Notes: a model not told the origin generated them from the letters alone. A stretch of DNA of 64,000 nucleotides from an uncultured Dermabacter sp. (GCA_947252755.1 CAMXWV010000003.1:211253-275252), one strand, 5' to 3'. Shown: positions 33,641-42,447, numbered from the stretch's first letter. Numbers and translations are program-made.

Positions 33641-35817
33641 GCAGCTTCCCCCTCGGAGAGGACATCGCCTGGTCGCTGATCGCGCTGGCCGCGCTCAGCG
33701 TGGGCCTGCTCATCTGGGGCGTGAGCGCGTCGGCCGCTTTCGGCACGCCCGCCGACGACACCCCGGATGACGCCAGTGCGGATGACGACACTGGGGACCT
33801 GCGCACACCGCTTGCTGACCTGGTGAGCGCGGTGGCGAAGCCGGTTCTGACCAGCAGCGTCCTCACGGCGCTGCTGCTGCTCGCCGTTCCCGGAGCGGGG
33901 GAGGACCGCGGGATCCGCGTGGGAGCGCTGCTCGCCGGAACAGTTCTCGGCATCATCGTCGTGTGGCAGCTCATCACCAGACCGGGACGGGGCCTTGCGG
34001 TGGTGCTCGGGGGAGCCGGCGCACTCGTGGCGCTTGCTGTTGCGGTGCTCAAAGCCGCCGCCGGGGTGCCGCTCGTCATCGCCGCCCTCGGCCTCGGCAT
34101 CACCGCAGCCGCGATGTGGGCGGCGGTCGCGGTCACCGGTGCGGGCACTCTCTCCGCCCGCACCCTGGTGGGTGCGCTCGAACTGGACGGTGAGCGCAAC
34201 CCCGGGGAGCACGACGCTGCCATCACCCACGCCGCGACGCGCGCCACCGTGCTGCTCAGCCGCGGCGCACTGACCGTGCTGATCGCCGGTGTGCTGATCC
34301 AGGTGGGGGTGCCGCTGCTGGGTGCGCACGCGATCCTGCTCGCCATCCTCACGCTGATCGCGGCGCAGGCGGCATACGCTCTCACCCATGTGGCGCACCC
34401 GGCGCTTGCGGCTGGCTTCCCGGCTGCTCTGCTCGCAGCCGGCCTCGGCATTCTGCTGCCCGGCCGTTACGCGCAGCTGCGATTCACCCAGGTGGGTCTC
34501 GCAGAGCTCGGGGACCCGCTGCTGCTGTCCCTGTTCCTGCCGCCGAACCCGGACGGCTCCATGCCAGCCCCGGTGAATCGGGACCTGATCGAGCCGCAGA
34601 TCGAAGAGATGGCGGCGAACTTCGATCAGTTCCAGCAGGGTTTGGATGATTCGCCGGCTGTGCAGCGTGTGGTGGATCTGATTCTGCTCCATGGTCAGAG
34701 CCCTTCAGCGCTGGTGGCGGGCGCGCTCGCGGCCGGGGCGCTCATCGCAGCGGTGCTGGTGCTGCTGGTGCGCTCCACGGTGCGTCCGGGTCAGCAGGCG
34801 GTGGCGGCCCGCACCGGACACGTGGGCGCGGGGCTTGCCGGCATCCGTCCGGTGGCGCTGGTGCTGCTGGGAATCGGCGCCATCGCCGCGGTGTCGGCCG
34901 GGGTGATCATGACCGTGGGCCACGGGAACGCGCCGCTGGGCCTGCTGCTCACAGCGATCCTTGCCGCCGGCGGAGCGGTGGTCCTCGCGGCCCTGCCCGC
35001 TGCAGAATCGAAGCGGGACGCTGAGAGCAGCTCAGAGTTGGCTGTGCGCGCAGCTGCCCCAGCGGGAGTGCTGAGCGCGGTGCTGACCGGAAGCGCGGTG
35101 TTCGCACTGCTCGCCCCTACGGCTGCGTTCATGACCGGAACCGCTCGCCTGCCGGTGCTGTGGGAAGACCGCGCCCTGCGCACCCTCACCACTGAATCGC
35201 TGACCAGCTGGGCAGGTGCGCTGCTGGCGGCGCTGCTCGCAGTGGCGCTGTGGGCGATGCTCGCTGATGTGCTGCGCCGCACCAGTGCGGATGCGGTGCT
35301 CGATTCCCGTGAAGCCGCAGAGGAGAAGCGCCAGGTCCGCCTGGATTCGCGAGCGCCGCGCACACGCGTTATCGCGCTTGTTCCGGGCCTGCTCGCTCCC
35401 GCAGCGGTGGTTGCGGTGAGCCTTGGCTTCGGCGGTGCGGCTCTGCTGCCGTTCGCCGGCGCGGCCGCGGGCATCGCCGTGCTGCTGCTGGTGGTCGCAG
35501 AGATGCGCGCCGCGGGGGCTCGCGGAGCCCTCGCAGAATACGACGCGGACCGTTTCGGCGGCGTCGGCTCCTGGGGTCACACCAGCGTGCTCATCGAATC
35601 GGCGAACGCGCAGGTGAAGCAGCTGATCGCGCGCAGCACCGCAGCGGGTCTGCTGCTGGCCGGTGTGCTCAGCTCAGTGCTCGCCCCGTTCGCTGCGGAC
35701 TTCTTCGCCAGCGGTTCGAACCCGTGGCTGCGCCTGGTGCTTGCCGTGGCCGCAGCATTGGTGGGGGCGGCGCTGTGGGTGTACTGCCGGAACGTCACCG
35801 AGCCTGATCTGCGCTGA
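33637..35817 (+). CDS. Membrane pyrophosphatase-like protein lacking catalytic residues
   Basis: 726 residues and about 16 hydrophobic helices, the length and topology of H+/Na+-pumping pyrophosphatase (HppA). Several HppA landmarks can be traced: GAGTLSARTLVGALEL then RNPG at 168-190 (HppA: GGGIYTKAADVGADLVGK then DDPRNP), RTGHVGAGLAG at 392-402, EEKRQVR at 562-568, and PGLLAPAAVVAVSLGFGGAA at 583-602 followed by GGVGSWGH at 641-648 (HppA: GGKGSEAH). The acidic catalytic motifs are gone: IADNVGDNVGD aligns with AAITHAATRATV, and GDTVGDPFKDT with ESANAQVKQLI. I infer a pseudoenzyme. It is translationally coupled to the thioredoxin/NHL gene. A wholly unrelated membrane family is the alternative. 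Confidence 0.65.
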   Translation: MSSFPLGEDIAWSLIALAALSVGLLIWGVSASAAFGTPADDTPDDASADDDTGDLRTPLADLVSAVAKPVLTSSVLTALLLLAVPGAGEDRGIRVGALLAGTVLGIIVVWQLITRPGRGLAVVLGGAGALVALAVAVLKAAAGVPLVIAALGLGITAAAMWAAVAVTGAGTLSARTLVGALELDGERNPGEHDAAITHAATRATVLLSRGALTVLIAGVLIQVGVPLLGAHAILLAILTLIAAQAAYALTHVAHPALAAGFPAALLAAGLGILLPGRYAQLRFTQVGLAELGDPLLLSLFLPPNPDGSMPAPVNRDLIEPQIEEMAANFDQFQQGLDDSPAVQRVVDLILLHGQSPSALVAGALAAGALIAAVLVLLVRSTVRPGQQAVAARTGHVGAGLAGIRPVALVLLGIGAIAAVSAGVIMTVGHGNAPLGLLLTAILAAGGAVVLAALPAAESKRDAESSSELAVRAAAPAGVLSAVLTGSAVFALLAPTAAFMTGTARLPVLWEDRALRTLTTESLTSWAGALLAALLAVALWAMLADVLRRTSADAVLDSREAAEEKRQVRLDSRAPRTRVIALVPGLLAPAAVVAVSLGFGGAALLPFAGAAAGIAVLLLVVAEMRAAGARGALAEYDADRFGGVGSWGHTSVLIESANAQVKQLIARSTAAGLLLAGVLSSVLAPFAADFFASGSNPWLRLVLAVAAALVGAALWVYCRNVTEPDLR

Positions 35818-35818
35818 C

Positions 35819-38260
35819 TCAGGTCAGGAACTGACCGGTGGCGGTTCCCGCTGCCACAATCTCCGATGGCGTCCCCGCGGCGACCACGTGGCCGTCGTGA
35901 AGGTCGATCACATGATCCGCGCCCGCCACCACGCGCATATCGTGCTCCACGATCACCACGGTGCCGCCCTGGTCCACGAGCCGGTTCAGCTCCTGCACCA
36001 GCAGGTCCGCATCTGCCGGGTGCAGGCCCGTGGTCGGCTCGTCCATGAGGTACACGGTGTGGCCGCGGGCGGTGCGCTGCAGCTCGGTGGCGAGTTTGAT
36101 CCGCTGTGCTTCACCGCCGGACAGCTCTGTGGCGCTCTGTCCGAGCCGCAGGTACCCGAGCCCGATGGCATCGAGGGCGCGCAGGGCACGCTCCACGCGG
36201 GGCTCATCAGCGAAGAACGTGAGCGCCTCGGACACTGTCATGCCGAGCACATCCGCGATCGACGCGCCCCGCCAGGTCACCTCCAGTGTGTCCGGGTGGT
36301 AGCGGGTGCCATGGCAGAGCGGGCACGTGGTGTAGCTGCCCGGCAGAAAGATCAGCTCCACTTCGATCTGGCCCATGCCGGAGCATTCCGGGCAGCGCCC
36401 CTGGGCAGAGTTGAAGGAGAAGCGGCCTACGCCCCAGCCGCGCTGCTTCGCCTCCTCGGTGCCGGCGAACAGCTGACGGACCCGATCGAACAGGCTCGTG
36501 TACGTGGCAAGACAGGAGCGCGGGGTGCGGCCGATCGGCTTCTGCGTGATGTGCACCAGTCGGTCGACGCCGTCCGCGCCGGTCACGGACCGCACAGTGA
36601 CGCCGTCCTGCTCGGGGGCGTCCTCGTCCGCGTCGGGCTCATCCGCGACGGTGGTGCGCACCCGCTGGGACAGCTGCTCACCCAGCACATCGGTGAGGAT
36701 CGTGGACTTCCCGGACCCTGAGGTGCCGGTGATTGCGGTGAGTGTGCCGAGCGGGATCGCAACCTCCACGTCCTCAAGATTCCGCCCGGAGATGCCGGTG
36801 ACCGTGAGCGTGCCGCGGGCGGGGCGCGCGTCGGCAGGAGAGGTGGGGGTGATGTGCTGGATCTCCACGAAGCGAGCCGTCTGAGAGTTCTCCACGGCGG
36901 CAAGCTCGGTGGTGGGACCGGAGAAGAGGATCTCACCGCCGCTCTCCCCGGCGAGCGGACCCACGTCCACCACCCAGTCCGCCTCCGCCACCAGGGACAT
37001 ATCGTGTTCCACGATCAGCACGGAGTTGCCCTGATCCACGAATTCGGCGAACAGGTCCCGCAGCATGCCCTTCTCACTGGGATGCAGACCGGCAGAGGGC
37101 TCATCCAGCACGTACGCCACACCGAACAGGCCAGAGCGCAGCAGAGCGGCCAGCCGCAGCCGCTGCAGCTCACCGGTGGACAGTGAACGAGCGGGCCGCT
37201 CCATCGACAGGTGGCCGAGCCCCAGACCCACCACGGCGCGCAGCACCGGAAGGATGGTGGGCAGCAGAATCCGCTCCGCCTCCTCCTTCGCGGTGAGGGA
37301 GCGCGACGCATTCTCCGCCGCTCTGCCCGCGCTCGCCCGCTGTTCGAGGAGCGCGAGCAGGTCAGCAAGTGTCAGCGCGGTCAGCTCGTAGATGTGCAGA
37401 CCCAGGTAGGTGACGCGCAGCGCCTCCGGGGTCAGCCTGTGCCCGTCGCAGGTGGGGCAGGTGGTGGTGGCCATGTAGGTCAGCGCGCGTTTGCGGCTGA
37501 CCTCCGCCTTGGAGTTCGCAGCGGTCTGCTTGAGGTAGCGCTCGACCGATCGCCACTGGCCCTGGTAGGTGCGCTGCGTCTGCGTGGGGGAGCGCTCCGG
37601 CACCACCGTGACGATCGGCGTCTCCTCGGTGAACAGGATCCAGTCGCGCGTCTCCTGCGGCAGGTTCTGCCACGGAGCGAACACGTCGATGCCGAGCGTG
37701 GCGAGGATGTCCCGGAAGTTCTTGCCCTGCCATGCGCCCGGCCACGCAGCGATGGCGCCGTCCATGATGGACAGCGAGGGATCAGGCACCACAGACTCTT
37801 CGGTGACCGCCATCAGGAAGCCCGCGCCATGACAGGTGGGGCACTGGCCCTCGGAGGTGTTCGGGCTGAATGAGTTCGAGTACAGCAGCAGATCATCAGG
37901 GTGATCGCCCACCCGGGAGAACAGCAGCCGCACTGAGTTGGACAGAGCGGTCAGCGTGCCCACGGTGGATCGGGCGCCGCCGGCGGAGGTGCGCTGCTCA
38001 AGTGCCACCGTGGGCGGCATACCGTTGACGGCTTCCACCTGCGGGTCCACAGCGGAGCCGATCAGACGGCGAGCGAACGGCGCCACCGATTCGAGGTAGC
38101 GACGCTGGGACTCGCCATGGATCGTGCCGAAGGCGAGCGAGGACTTCCCCGATCCGGACACGCCCGTGAACGCCACTACCTTTCCGCGGGGAAAGTCAAC
38201 GTTCACATGCTTGAGGTTGTGCAGGTGAGCGTCCCGAACCTCCACCAGATGATCAGTCAT
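35819..38260 (-). CDS. UvrA-like ABC ATPase lacking the UvrB-binding domain
   Basis: 813 residues against about 950 for UvrA. Both ABC halves are present: Walker A GVSGSGKSS and GTSGSGKST, signatures LSTGELQRLRL and LSGGEAQRIKL, Walker B VYLMDEPTTGLHP in the second. Zinc-finger cysteines occur as CPTCHGAG, CPTCDG, CPECSGMG and CPLCHG. After RSTVGTLTALSNSVRLLFSRVG the protein passes straight to NSFSPNTSEGQCPTC, so the UvrB-binding insertion of canonical UvrA is missing. This fits the UvrA2/DrrC-type paralogues linked to drug or DNA-damage tolerance. ATG 38260 follows TACGGT plus six bases (leaderless). The stop is one base from the convergent gene. Confidence 0.88.
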   Translation of the reverse strand: MTDHLVEVRDAHLHNLKHVNVDFPRGKVVAFTGVSGSGKSSLAFGTIHGESQRRYLESVAPFARRLIGSAVDPQVEAVNGMPPTVALEQRTSAGGARSTVGTLTALSNSVRLLFSRVGDHPDDLLLYSNSFSPNTSEGQCPTCHGAGFLMAVTEESVVPDPSLSIMDGAIAAWPGAWQGKNFRDILATLGIDVFAPWQNLPQETRDWILFTEETPIVTVVPERSPTQTQRTYQGQWRSVERYLKQTAANSKAEVSRKRALTYMATTTCPTCDGHRLTPEALRVTYLGLHIYELTALTLADLLALLEQRASAGRAAENASRSLTAKEEAERILLPTILPVLRAVVGLGLGHLSMERPARSLSTGELQRLRLAALLRSGLFGVAYVLDEPSAGLHPSEKGMLRDLFAEFVDQGNSVLIVEHDMSLVAEADWVVDVGPLAGESGGEILFSGPTTELAAVENSQTARFVEIQHITPTSPADARPARGTLTVTGISGRNLEDVEVAIPLGTLTAITGTSGSGKSTILTDVLGEQLSQRVRTTVADEPDADEDAPEQDGVTVRSVTGADGVDRLVHITQKPIGRTPRSCLATYTSLFDRVRQLFAGTEEAKQRGWGVGRFSFNSAQGRCPECSGMGQIEVELIFLPGSYTTCPLCHGTRYHPDTLEVTWRGASIADVLGMTVSEALTFFADEPRVERALRALDAIGLGYLRLGQSATELSGGEAQRIKLATELQRTARGHTVYLMDEPTTGLHPADADLLVQELNRLVDQGGTVVIVEHDMRVVAGADHVIDLHDGHVVAAGTPSEIVAAGTATGQFLT

Positions 38261-38266
38261 CCGCCC

Positions 38267-38272
38267 ACCGTA
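38267..38272 (-). promoter_or_regulatory. -10 of the UvrA-like gene
   Basis: TACGGT on the minus strand six bases before ATG 38260; leaderless layout. Confidence 0.5.
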
Positions 38273-38316
38273 GCAAGGCCATATGGCGGCGGATCGAGCA
38301 GCTGCGAACGCGGGAT

Positions 38317-39264
38317 TCACACGGGGCGTGTTGGTCGGAGCGCACGGGTGAGGCCGTCCACTGTGAGCACGGTGATCGTGCCGGTGATGAACGGCCAAGT
38401 GAACACCGGAATGGGAGTCGCTGCCACAATCGGATGCAGGACCAGTGCCGTGATCGCCGCGCAGACCGCTCCGATCACCCGAACCGGGAGCGTCCGCTCG
38501 GGCCACAGGATCATTCCCACGGCAATCGCCGCAAGCACCGGCGAAAAGCCCGGGATCCCCGTGGAGCCGAGCGCTGCCGTTCCGGTGGTCAGCAGCATCC
38601 ACACCACCGCCAGCGCTGACCCGAGGGCCGCGAACGCTGCCACCCAGCGGCTGCCTGCGGCCACGATGCCGAGCAGCAGGAGCCCCGTGAGGGCGCTGTC
38701 CGTCAGCATCACCGTTGAGATCCCCTTGAAGAACCCGATGGCGAGGCCGGGCATCAGGTCATGCACCTCCTGCACGGCAGGGAAGGACACGTGATCGGAC
38801 AGCAGGGTGATCTGTGCTCCTGCCACCGTGCAGAACGGAATGGTGAGCACCGGCAGCCTCAGCGGACGGAGCAGACGGGTGGCGAACACCCGCGCGGCCA
38901 CAACATGCAGCGGGGCGCAGGAAAACGCCCCCACGATCGTGAACCCCACTGCCAGCGCGTTCGGGCCAAGCGCCACGGCGCCGACTGCGCCTACGAGCGC
39001 CCCGTTGTAGCCCATCAGGCCGGCCGGCACCAGGTCCCGCTGGCGTAGCAGCCACCCCGCTGCGGTCTGCACAGCGCTGCCGAGCAGCAGCAGCGCCGCG
39101 GTGAGCGGGGAGGCGATCGCCACTGCAGCAAGGAGTCCGGCGCCGACCAGCGCTCGCGGTGAGAAGAAGATCTGGGCCACGCCGGCCAGCACCGCGCGCA
39201 CCGGGCCAGGCGCAGACCAGCCGATCAGGCTGTGGCGGTGGGTGAGCAGCGCGTGGGTGATCAC
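38317..39264 (-). CDS. Urea transporter (UT family)
   Basis: 315 residues, about ten helices in two similar halves, as in UT-B/bacterial UT channels. FFSPRALVGAGLLAAVAI near the N-terminus and the GLMGYNGALVGAVGAVALG segment match the family pore motifs. It lets urea cross the membrane passively. The GTG at 39264 has GAGGAG five bases upstream. Urease genes usually travel with this gene in bacteria but none is in the window. It lies between the UvrA-like gene and tRNA-Gly. Confidence 0.8.
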   Translation of the reverse strand: MITHALLTHRHSLIGWSAPGPVRAVLAGVAQIFFSPRALVGAGLLAAVAIASPLTAALLLLGSAVQTAAGWLLRQRDLVPAGLMGYNGALVGAVGAVALGPNALAVGFTIVGAFSCAPLHVVAARVFATRLLRPLRLPVLTIPFCTVAGAQITLLSDHVSFPAVQEVHDLMPGLAIGFFKGISTVMLTDSALTGLLLLGIVAAGSRWVAAFAALGSALAVVWMLLTTGTAALGSTGIPGFSPVLAAIAVGMILWPERTLPVRVIGAVCAAITALVLHPIVAATPIPVFTWPFITGTITVLTVDGLTRALRPTRPV

Positions 39265-39336
39265 GGGAACTCCTCAGGAGCGTCATCCATGCAGAAAAGC
39301 CAGGCGAGCACTGCTCGGACCTGGCCTTCTCGTGAG

Positions 39337-39407
39337 AGCGGGTGACGGGAATCGAACCCGCGCTGTCAGCTTGGGAAGCTGAAGTTCTACCATTGAACTA
39401 CACCCGC
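39337..39407 (-). tRNA. tRNA-Gly (CCC)
   Basis: 71 bases, complete cloverleaf without encoded CCA. Acceptor GCGGGTG pairs with CACCCGC; the anticodon stem TCAGC/GCTGA encloses TTCCCAA, giving anticodon CCC; the T-arm holds GGTTCGATTCC. A -10 TAGAGT lies at 39423-39418 on the same strand. Confidence 0.95.
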
Positions 39408-39417
39408 GTACCGCCCT

Positions 39418-39423
39418 ACTCTA
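39418..39423 (-). promoter_or_regulatory. -10 of tRNA-Gly
   Basis: TAGAGT on the minus strand, 11 bases before the mature 5' end. Confidence 0.45.
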
Positions 39424-39461
39424 CCCACGCGTCGCTGAGCGCGCCACATGGTGCCGGGCGG

Positions 39462-39467
39462 TAGTCT
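39462..39467 (+). promoter_or_regulatory. -10 of dcd
   Basis: TAGTCT six bases before GTG 39474; leaderless layout. Confidence 0.5.
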
Positions 39468-39473
39468 GAGGTC

Positions 39474-40082
39474 GTGCTTCTTTCGGATCGCGATATTCGC
39501 CGTGAGATCGAGCTCGGCCGCATCAGCGTCACGCCCAGTGCGGACGAGTTCATTCAGCCTGCGTCCATCGATGTGCGGATCGATCGTCTGTTCCGCCTGT
39601 TCGATAACCACAAGTACGCGATGATCGATCCGTCCGTGGAACAGCCGGAGATGACCCGTCTGGTCAGCATGGATCCGGATCAGCCGTACATGCTCCATCC
39701 GGGCGAGTTCGTGCTCGCCTCCACGTATGAGACGGTTGCCCTGCCCGATGACATCGCCGCGCGCCTGGAGGGGAAGTCAAGCCTGGGCCGGCTGGGGCTG
39801 CTGACCCATTCCACGGCGGGATTCATCGATCCCGGCTTTGACGGGCACATCACCCTGGAGCTGTCCAATATGGCCACCCTGCCGATTGCGCTGTGGCCCG
39901 GTATGAAGATCGGCCAGCTGTGCTTCTTCCGCCTCAGCTCCGCAGCGCAGAGCCCCTACGGCAGCGCCGGCAACCTGAACCGCTATAAGGGCCAGCGTGG
40001 ACCCACTGCGTCCCGCTCCCACCTGAGCTTCCACCGAACGTTCATCACCGACGATGAGGGACAGACCGAGGAGACCCCATGA
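39474..40082 (+). CDS. dcd: dCTP deaminase
   Basis: 202 residues. The active-site motif THSTAGFIDPGFDGHITLEL contains the general-base glutamate, and LEGKSSLGRLGL is the nucleotide-binding region. Dcd converts dCTP to dUTP, or to dUMP in bifunctional actinobacterial forms, feeding thymidylate synthesis; which form this is cannot be settled by eye. The start is GTG 39474 (TAGTCT plus six bases). The stop overlaps the next start (ATGA). Confidence 0.93.
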   Translation: MLLSDRDIRREIELGRISVTPSADEFIQPASIDVRIDRLFRLFDNHKYAMIDPSVEQPEMTRLVSMDPDQPYMLHPGEFVLASTYETVALPDDIAARLEGKSSLGRLGLLTHSTAGFIDPGFDGHITLELSNMATLPIALWPGMKIGQLCFFRLSSAAQSPYGSAGNLNRYKGQRGPTASRSHLSFHRTFITDDEGQTEETP

Positions 40083-40864
40083 GCCACCGTCTTGATGTGG
40101 AGCAGCCCGCCACCGTTGATGATGTGTTCGCGCTGGTCACGAACCGCTATCCGGATGCCCAGCGAGACGGGGGCAGCATCCGCGTCACCCCCCGCACCAC
40201 GTTCGCTGCCGGCACCCGGCAGGGCGTGTGGATGATCAACGCTCCGGTGGAGCGTGAACAGGGCCGGGCACCGCAGATCGATGATCCCTACGGTGTGAGC
40301 CGCGCCTTCCCAGACGGCCTGCCGACGGGTGAGGAGCTGGATATGGTGCATCTGGCGCTGTCCATCGCCCGCCGCCTGGGCGGGGAGGTGGAGACGGACA
40401 CCGGCGTGGTGCTCGCACCGCACCAGTTCATCAGCACGGATCTTGAAGTCGTCTCCCCGTACGCGCTCACCCAGGCCGAATGCCTCCAGGTGGTGAGGGA
40501 GCTGATCCGGGAGGCGCGCCCGGAGGAGGCCGCGAATACCGGGAACGAATTCGCGCCGTACCACATCACCGCGGAGATCTTTCCGAACGCGGGTCTGGAC
40601 GTGACCTTCTCTCGGCTGGTCCACCCGGTTGAGGCCATCAACCATGTGGACTGGGTGCAGCGTGGCGCATTCTCCTACACCGTGCAGCTGGTGCTGCACG
40701 ATCCGAGCCAGAGCCCGGGGGAGAAGCCGAATGACGCAGCAATGCGCCTTCTGCGCGAGGCATTCCTTGGCTGCGCGGCCGTGGCGAAGCGGATCCACCT
40801 CGCCGTGGGCGGGTTCGTCCTGGACTCGGAAGGATTCCTGGTCAGCCCGGAGGACCTGGTCTGA
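40079..40864 (+). CDS. Conserved hypothetical protein coupled to dcd
   Basis: 261 residues, soluble, no signal peptide. I do not recognise a domain. It contains patches such as RQGVWMINAPVE, LARRLGG-like ARRLGGEVETDTG and GCAAVAKRIHLAVGG, and looks like an alpha/beta protein. Its ATG overlaps the dcd stop by four bases, so it is made together with dCTP deaminase; a nucleotide-related role is possible but unsupported by motif. Confidence 0.7.
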   Translation: MSHRLDVEQPATVDDVFALVTNRYPDAQRDGGSIRVTPRTTFAAGTRQGVWMINAPVEREQGRAPQIDDPYGVSRAFPDGLPTGEELDMVHLALSIARRLGGEVETDTGVVLAPHQFISTDLEVVSPYALTQAECLQVVRELIREARPEEAANTGNEFAPYHITAEIFPNAGLDVTFSRLVHPVEAINHVDWVQRGAFSYTVQLVLHDPSQSPGEKPNDAAMRLLREAFLGCAAVAKRIHLAVGGFVLDSEGFLVSPEDLV

Positions 40865-40924
40865 TCAGCTTCGCCCCTCGACCGCCTCATCGAGTCTTGT
40901 GCTCGGGGCTGAGTCGCTGCGCCG

Positions 40925-42295
40925 TCAGGCTTTGACCGCGCCGGCCCCGCCAGTGCGCGCGGCAGCCGCTCCCGCGGCGCCGAGCCGAGCCGGCAGAAAA
41001 GCGAGCAGGCCCAGCAGCAGCACCGCCAGAATCCCCGCGATGCCCATCCGGGTGCCGCCCAGAGTAACCGCCAGCGTGAACGCCCCCATGCCCAGGAACC
41101 CGAAGGCACGCCCGCTGGTGGCGTACAGGCCGAAGTTCTCCGTGTACCGGTCCGGGTGGGAGAGGCGAGTCAGCAGGTTGCGGCTCGAGGCGTTGATCGG
41201 CCCCACAAAAAAGCACAGGGCAAGGCCTGCGATCCAGAACGTCAGCGTGGCGGGGGAGAGCAGGATGACCACCCCGCATCCGATCACTGACACGAGCGCG
41301 GTGATGATGACGGTGCGCGGCCCCACCAGATCATCGAGCCGACCGCCCAGGAACACTCCCACCCCGGCGATGAGATTCGCTGCGATGCCGAACAGAATGA
41401 TCATCGGGGTGGAGAACCCGTAGGCGTTCGCAGCGATCACGCCCGCCAGGGAGAACACCGCCCCCAGCCCGTCCCGGTAGATGGCCGACGCGATCAGGTA
41501 GTGCAGCATCACCGGTTCATCGCGCCACGCCCGCCAGAGCCGCACCCCGATATGCCGGTAGCCGCCCCACGGGGTCCACCGCGGAGCGGATGGATCGCGC
41601 GGGCTTGCCGGCAGGTGGCGCATGATCGGCAGGGTGAACACCAGGATCCACACCGCCACGAACACCGCCATGATCCGGAAGTTCCAGCCCTTGTCCCCGG
41701 TGATGCCCAGCAGACCCGTGCCGGGCATGACGAACAGCACCAGCACCAGACCCAGGCAGATGATGGACCCCCAGTAGCCCAGCGCCCACGCTGTGCCGGA
41801 GATGCGGCCACGGTTCTGTTCGGTGGAGATCTGCGGCAGAACCGAGTTGACGAACACGAACGCGAGCTCAACGGTGACCGACGCCGCCGCAATCAGAACG
41901 GAGCCGAGCAGCACGAACTCCGGGCTCTTCTCCACCAGCACCAGCAGCGCGACGATCACCGCAGTGGCCAGGGTGAAGCCGCGCAGCAGGGCGTTTCGCC
42001 AGCCGCCGGTGTCCGCGAGCGTGCCGAGCAGCGGCGCCAGCAGCGCGATCGCCACGGCAGCCCAGGTCTGCGCCCCGGAGAGAACCGCAGCGGCAGAGTC
42101 CTTCGCCGCGGTGATTGCCTCATCCCCGGCGATGCCGTGCACAGCGGCACCGCTGGTGATGTACGCGGCGAACACGAACGTGAGGATCACCGAGCTGAAC
42201 GCGGAGGTGCCCCAGTCCCAGAGCCCGAAGGCTCGGATCTGTGCGCGCAGCTCAGCGGATGGGACGGGATGCTGGGACTGCGGGGAAATGGGCAC
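40925..42295 (-). CDS. MFS transporter, UMF1 (Atg22-like) family
   Basis: 456 residues with 12 helices. The N-terminus FGLWDWGTSAFSSVILTFVF and GTLADTGGWRNALLRGF are typical of UMF1 proteins (DWANSAY-type opening), and EQNRGRISGTAWALGYWGSI is the conserved helix 5 region. Bacterial substrates are unknown; the yeast relative Atg22 exports amino acids. GTG 42295 has AAGGAG five bases upstream. TATGCT at 42328-42323 is the likely -10. It is divergent from the mrp operon, and an inverted repeat lies between them. Confidence 0.82.
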   Translation of the reverse strand: MPISPQSQHPVPSAELRAQIRAFGLWDWGTSAFSSVILTFVFAAYITSGAAVHGIAGDEAITAAKDSAAAVLSGAQTWAAVAIALLAPLLGTLADTGGWRNALLRGFTLATAVIVALLVLVEKSPEFVLLGSVLIAAASVTVELAFVFVNSVLPQISTEQNRGRISGTAWALGYWGSIICLGLVLVLFVMPGTGLLGITGDKGWNFRIMAVFVAVWILVFTLPIMRHLPASPRDPSAPRWTPWGGYRHIGVRLWRAWRDEPVMLHYLIASAIYRDGLGAVFSLAGVIAANAYGFSTPMIILFGIAANLIAGVGVFLGGRLDDLVGPRTVIITALVSVIGCGVVILLSPATLTFWIAGLALCFFVGPINASSRNLLTRLSHPDRYTENFGLYATSGRAFGFLGMGAFTLAVTLGGTRMGIAGILAVLLLGLLAFLPARLGAAGAAAARTGGAGAVKA

Positions 42296-42322
42296 GGGTG
42301 CTCCTTGGCTCGGCTGCCTCCC

Positions 42323-42328
42323 AGCATA
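42323..42328 (-). promoter_or_regulatory. -10 of the UMF1-type gene
   Basis: TATGCT on the minus strand, 27 bases before GTG 42295, with a ribosome site between. Confidence 0.45.
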
Positions 42329-42353
42329 GGCCGGCCCGGTGATCCGGTCCGAT

Positions 42354-42388
42354 CTGTCACACCGCAGCCCATACGCATAGTGTGACAG
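42354..42388. promoter_or_regulatory. Inverted repeat in the UMF1/mrp divergent promoter region
   Basis: CTGTCACAC (42354-42362) and GTGTGACAG (42380-42388) are perfect 9-base inverted arms 17 bases apart. The right arm falls where the mrp -35 should be. It may be a regulator site for both genes. Confidence 0.5.
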
Positions 42389-42401
42389 GCAGCGGAGCCG
42401 A

Positions 42402-42407
42402 TAGGGT
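42402..42407 (+). promoter_or_regulatory. -10 of the mrp operon
   Basis: TAGGGT, about 40 bases before the mrpA start, leaving a leader with the GGACGGAG ribosome site at 42432-42439. Confidence 0.45.
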
Positions 42408-42447
42408 AGATGAGTCCCCGCCCAGCCCACCGGACGGAGCCCCCATC

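Noticed and set aside
38261..38602. Longer N-terminus of the UvrA-like protein
   Set aside because: The extra 114 residues lie opposite the urea transporter gene; ATG 38260 has a leaderless -10 and the normal UvrA opening.
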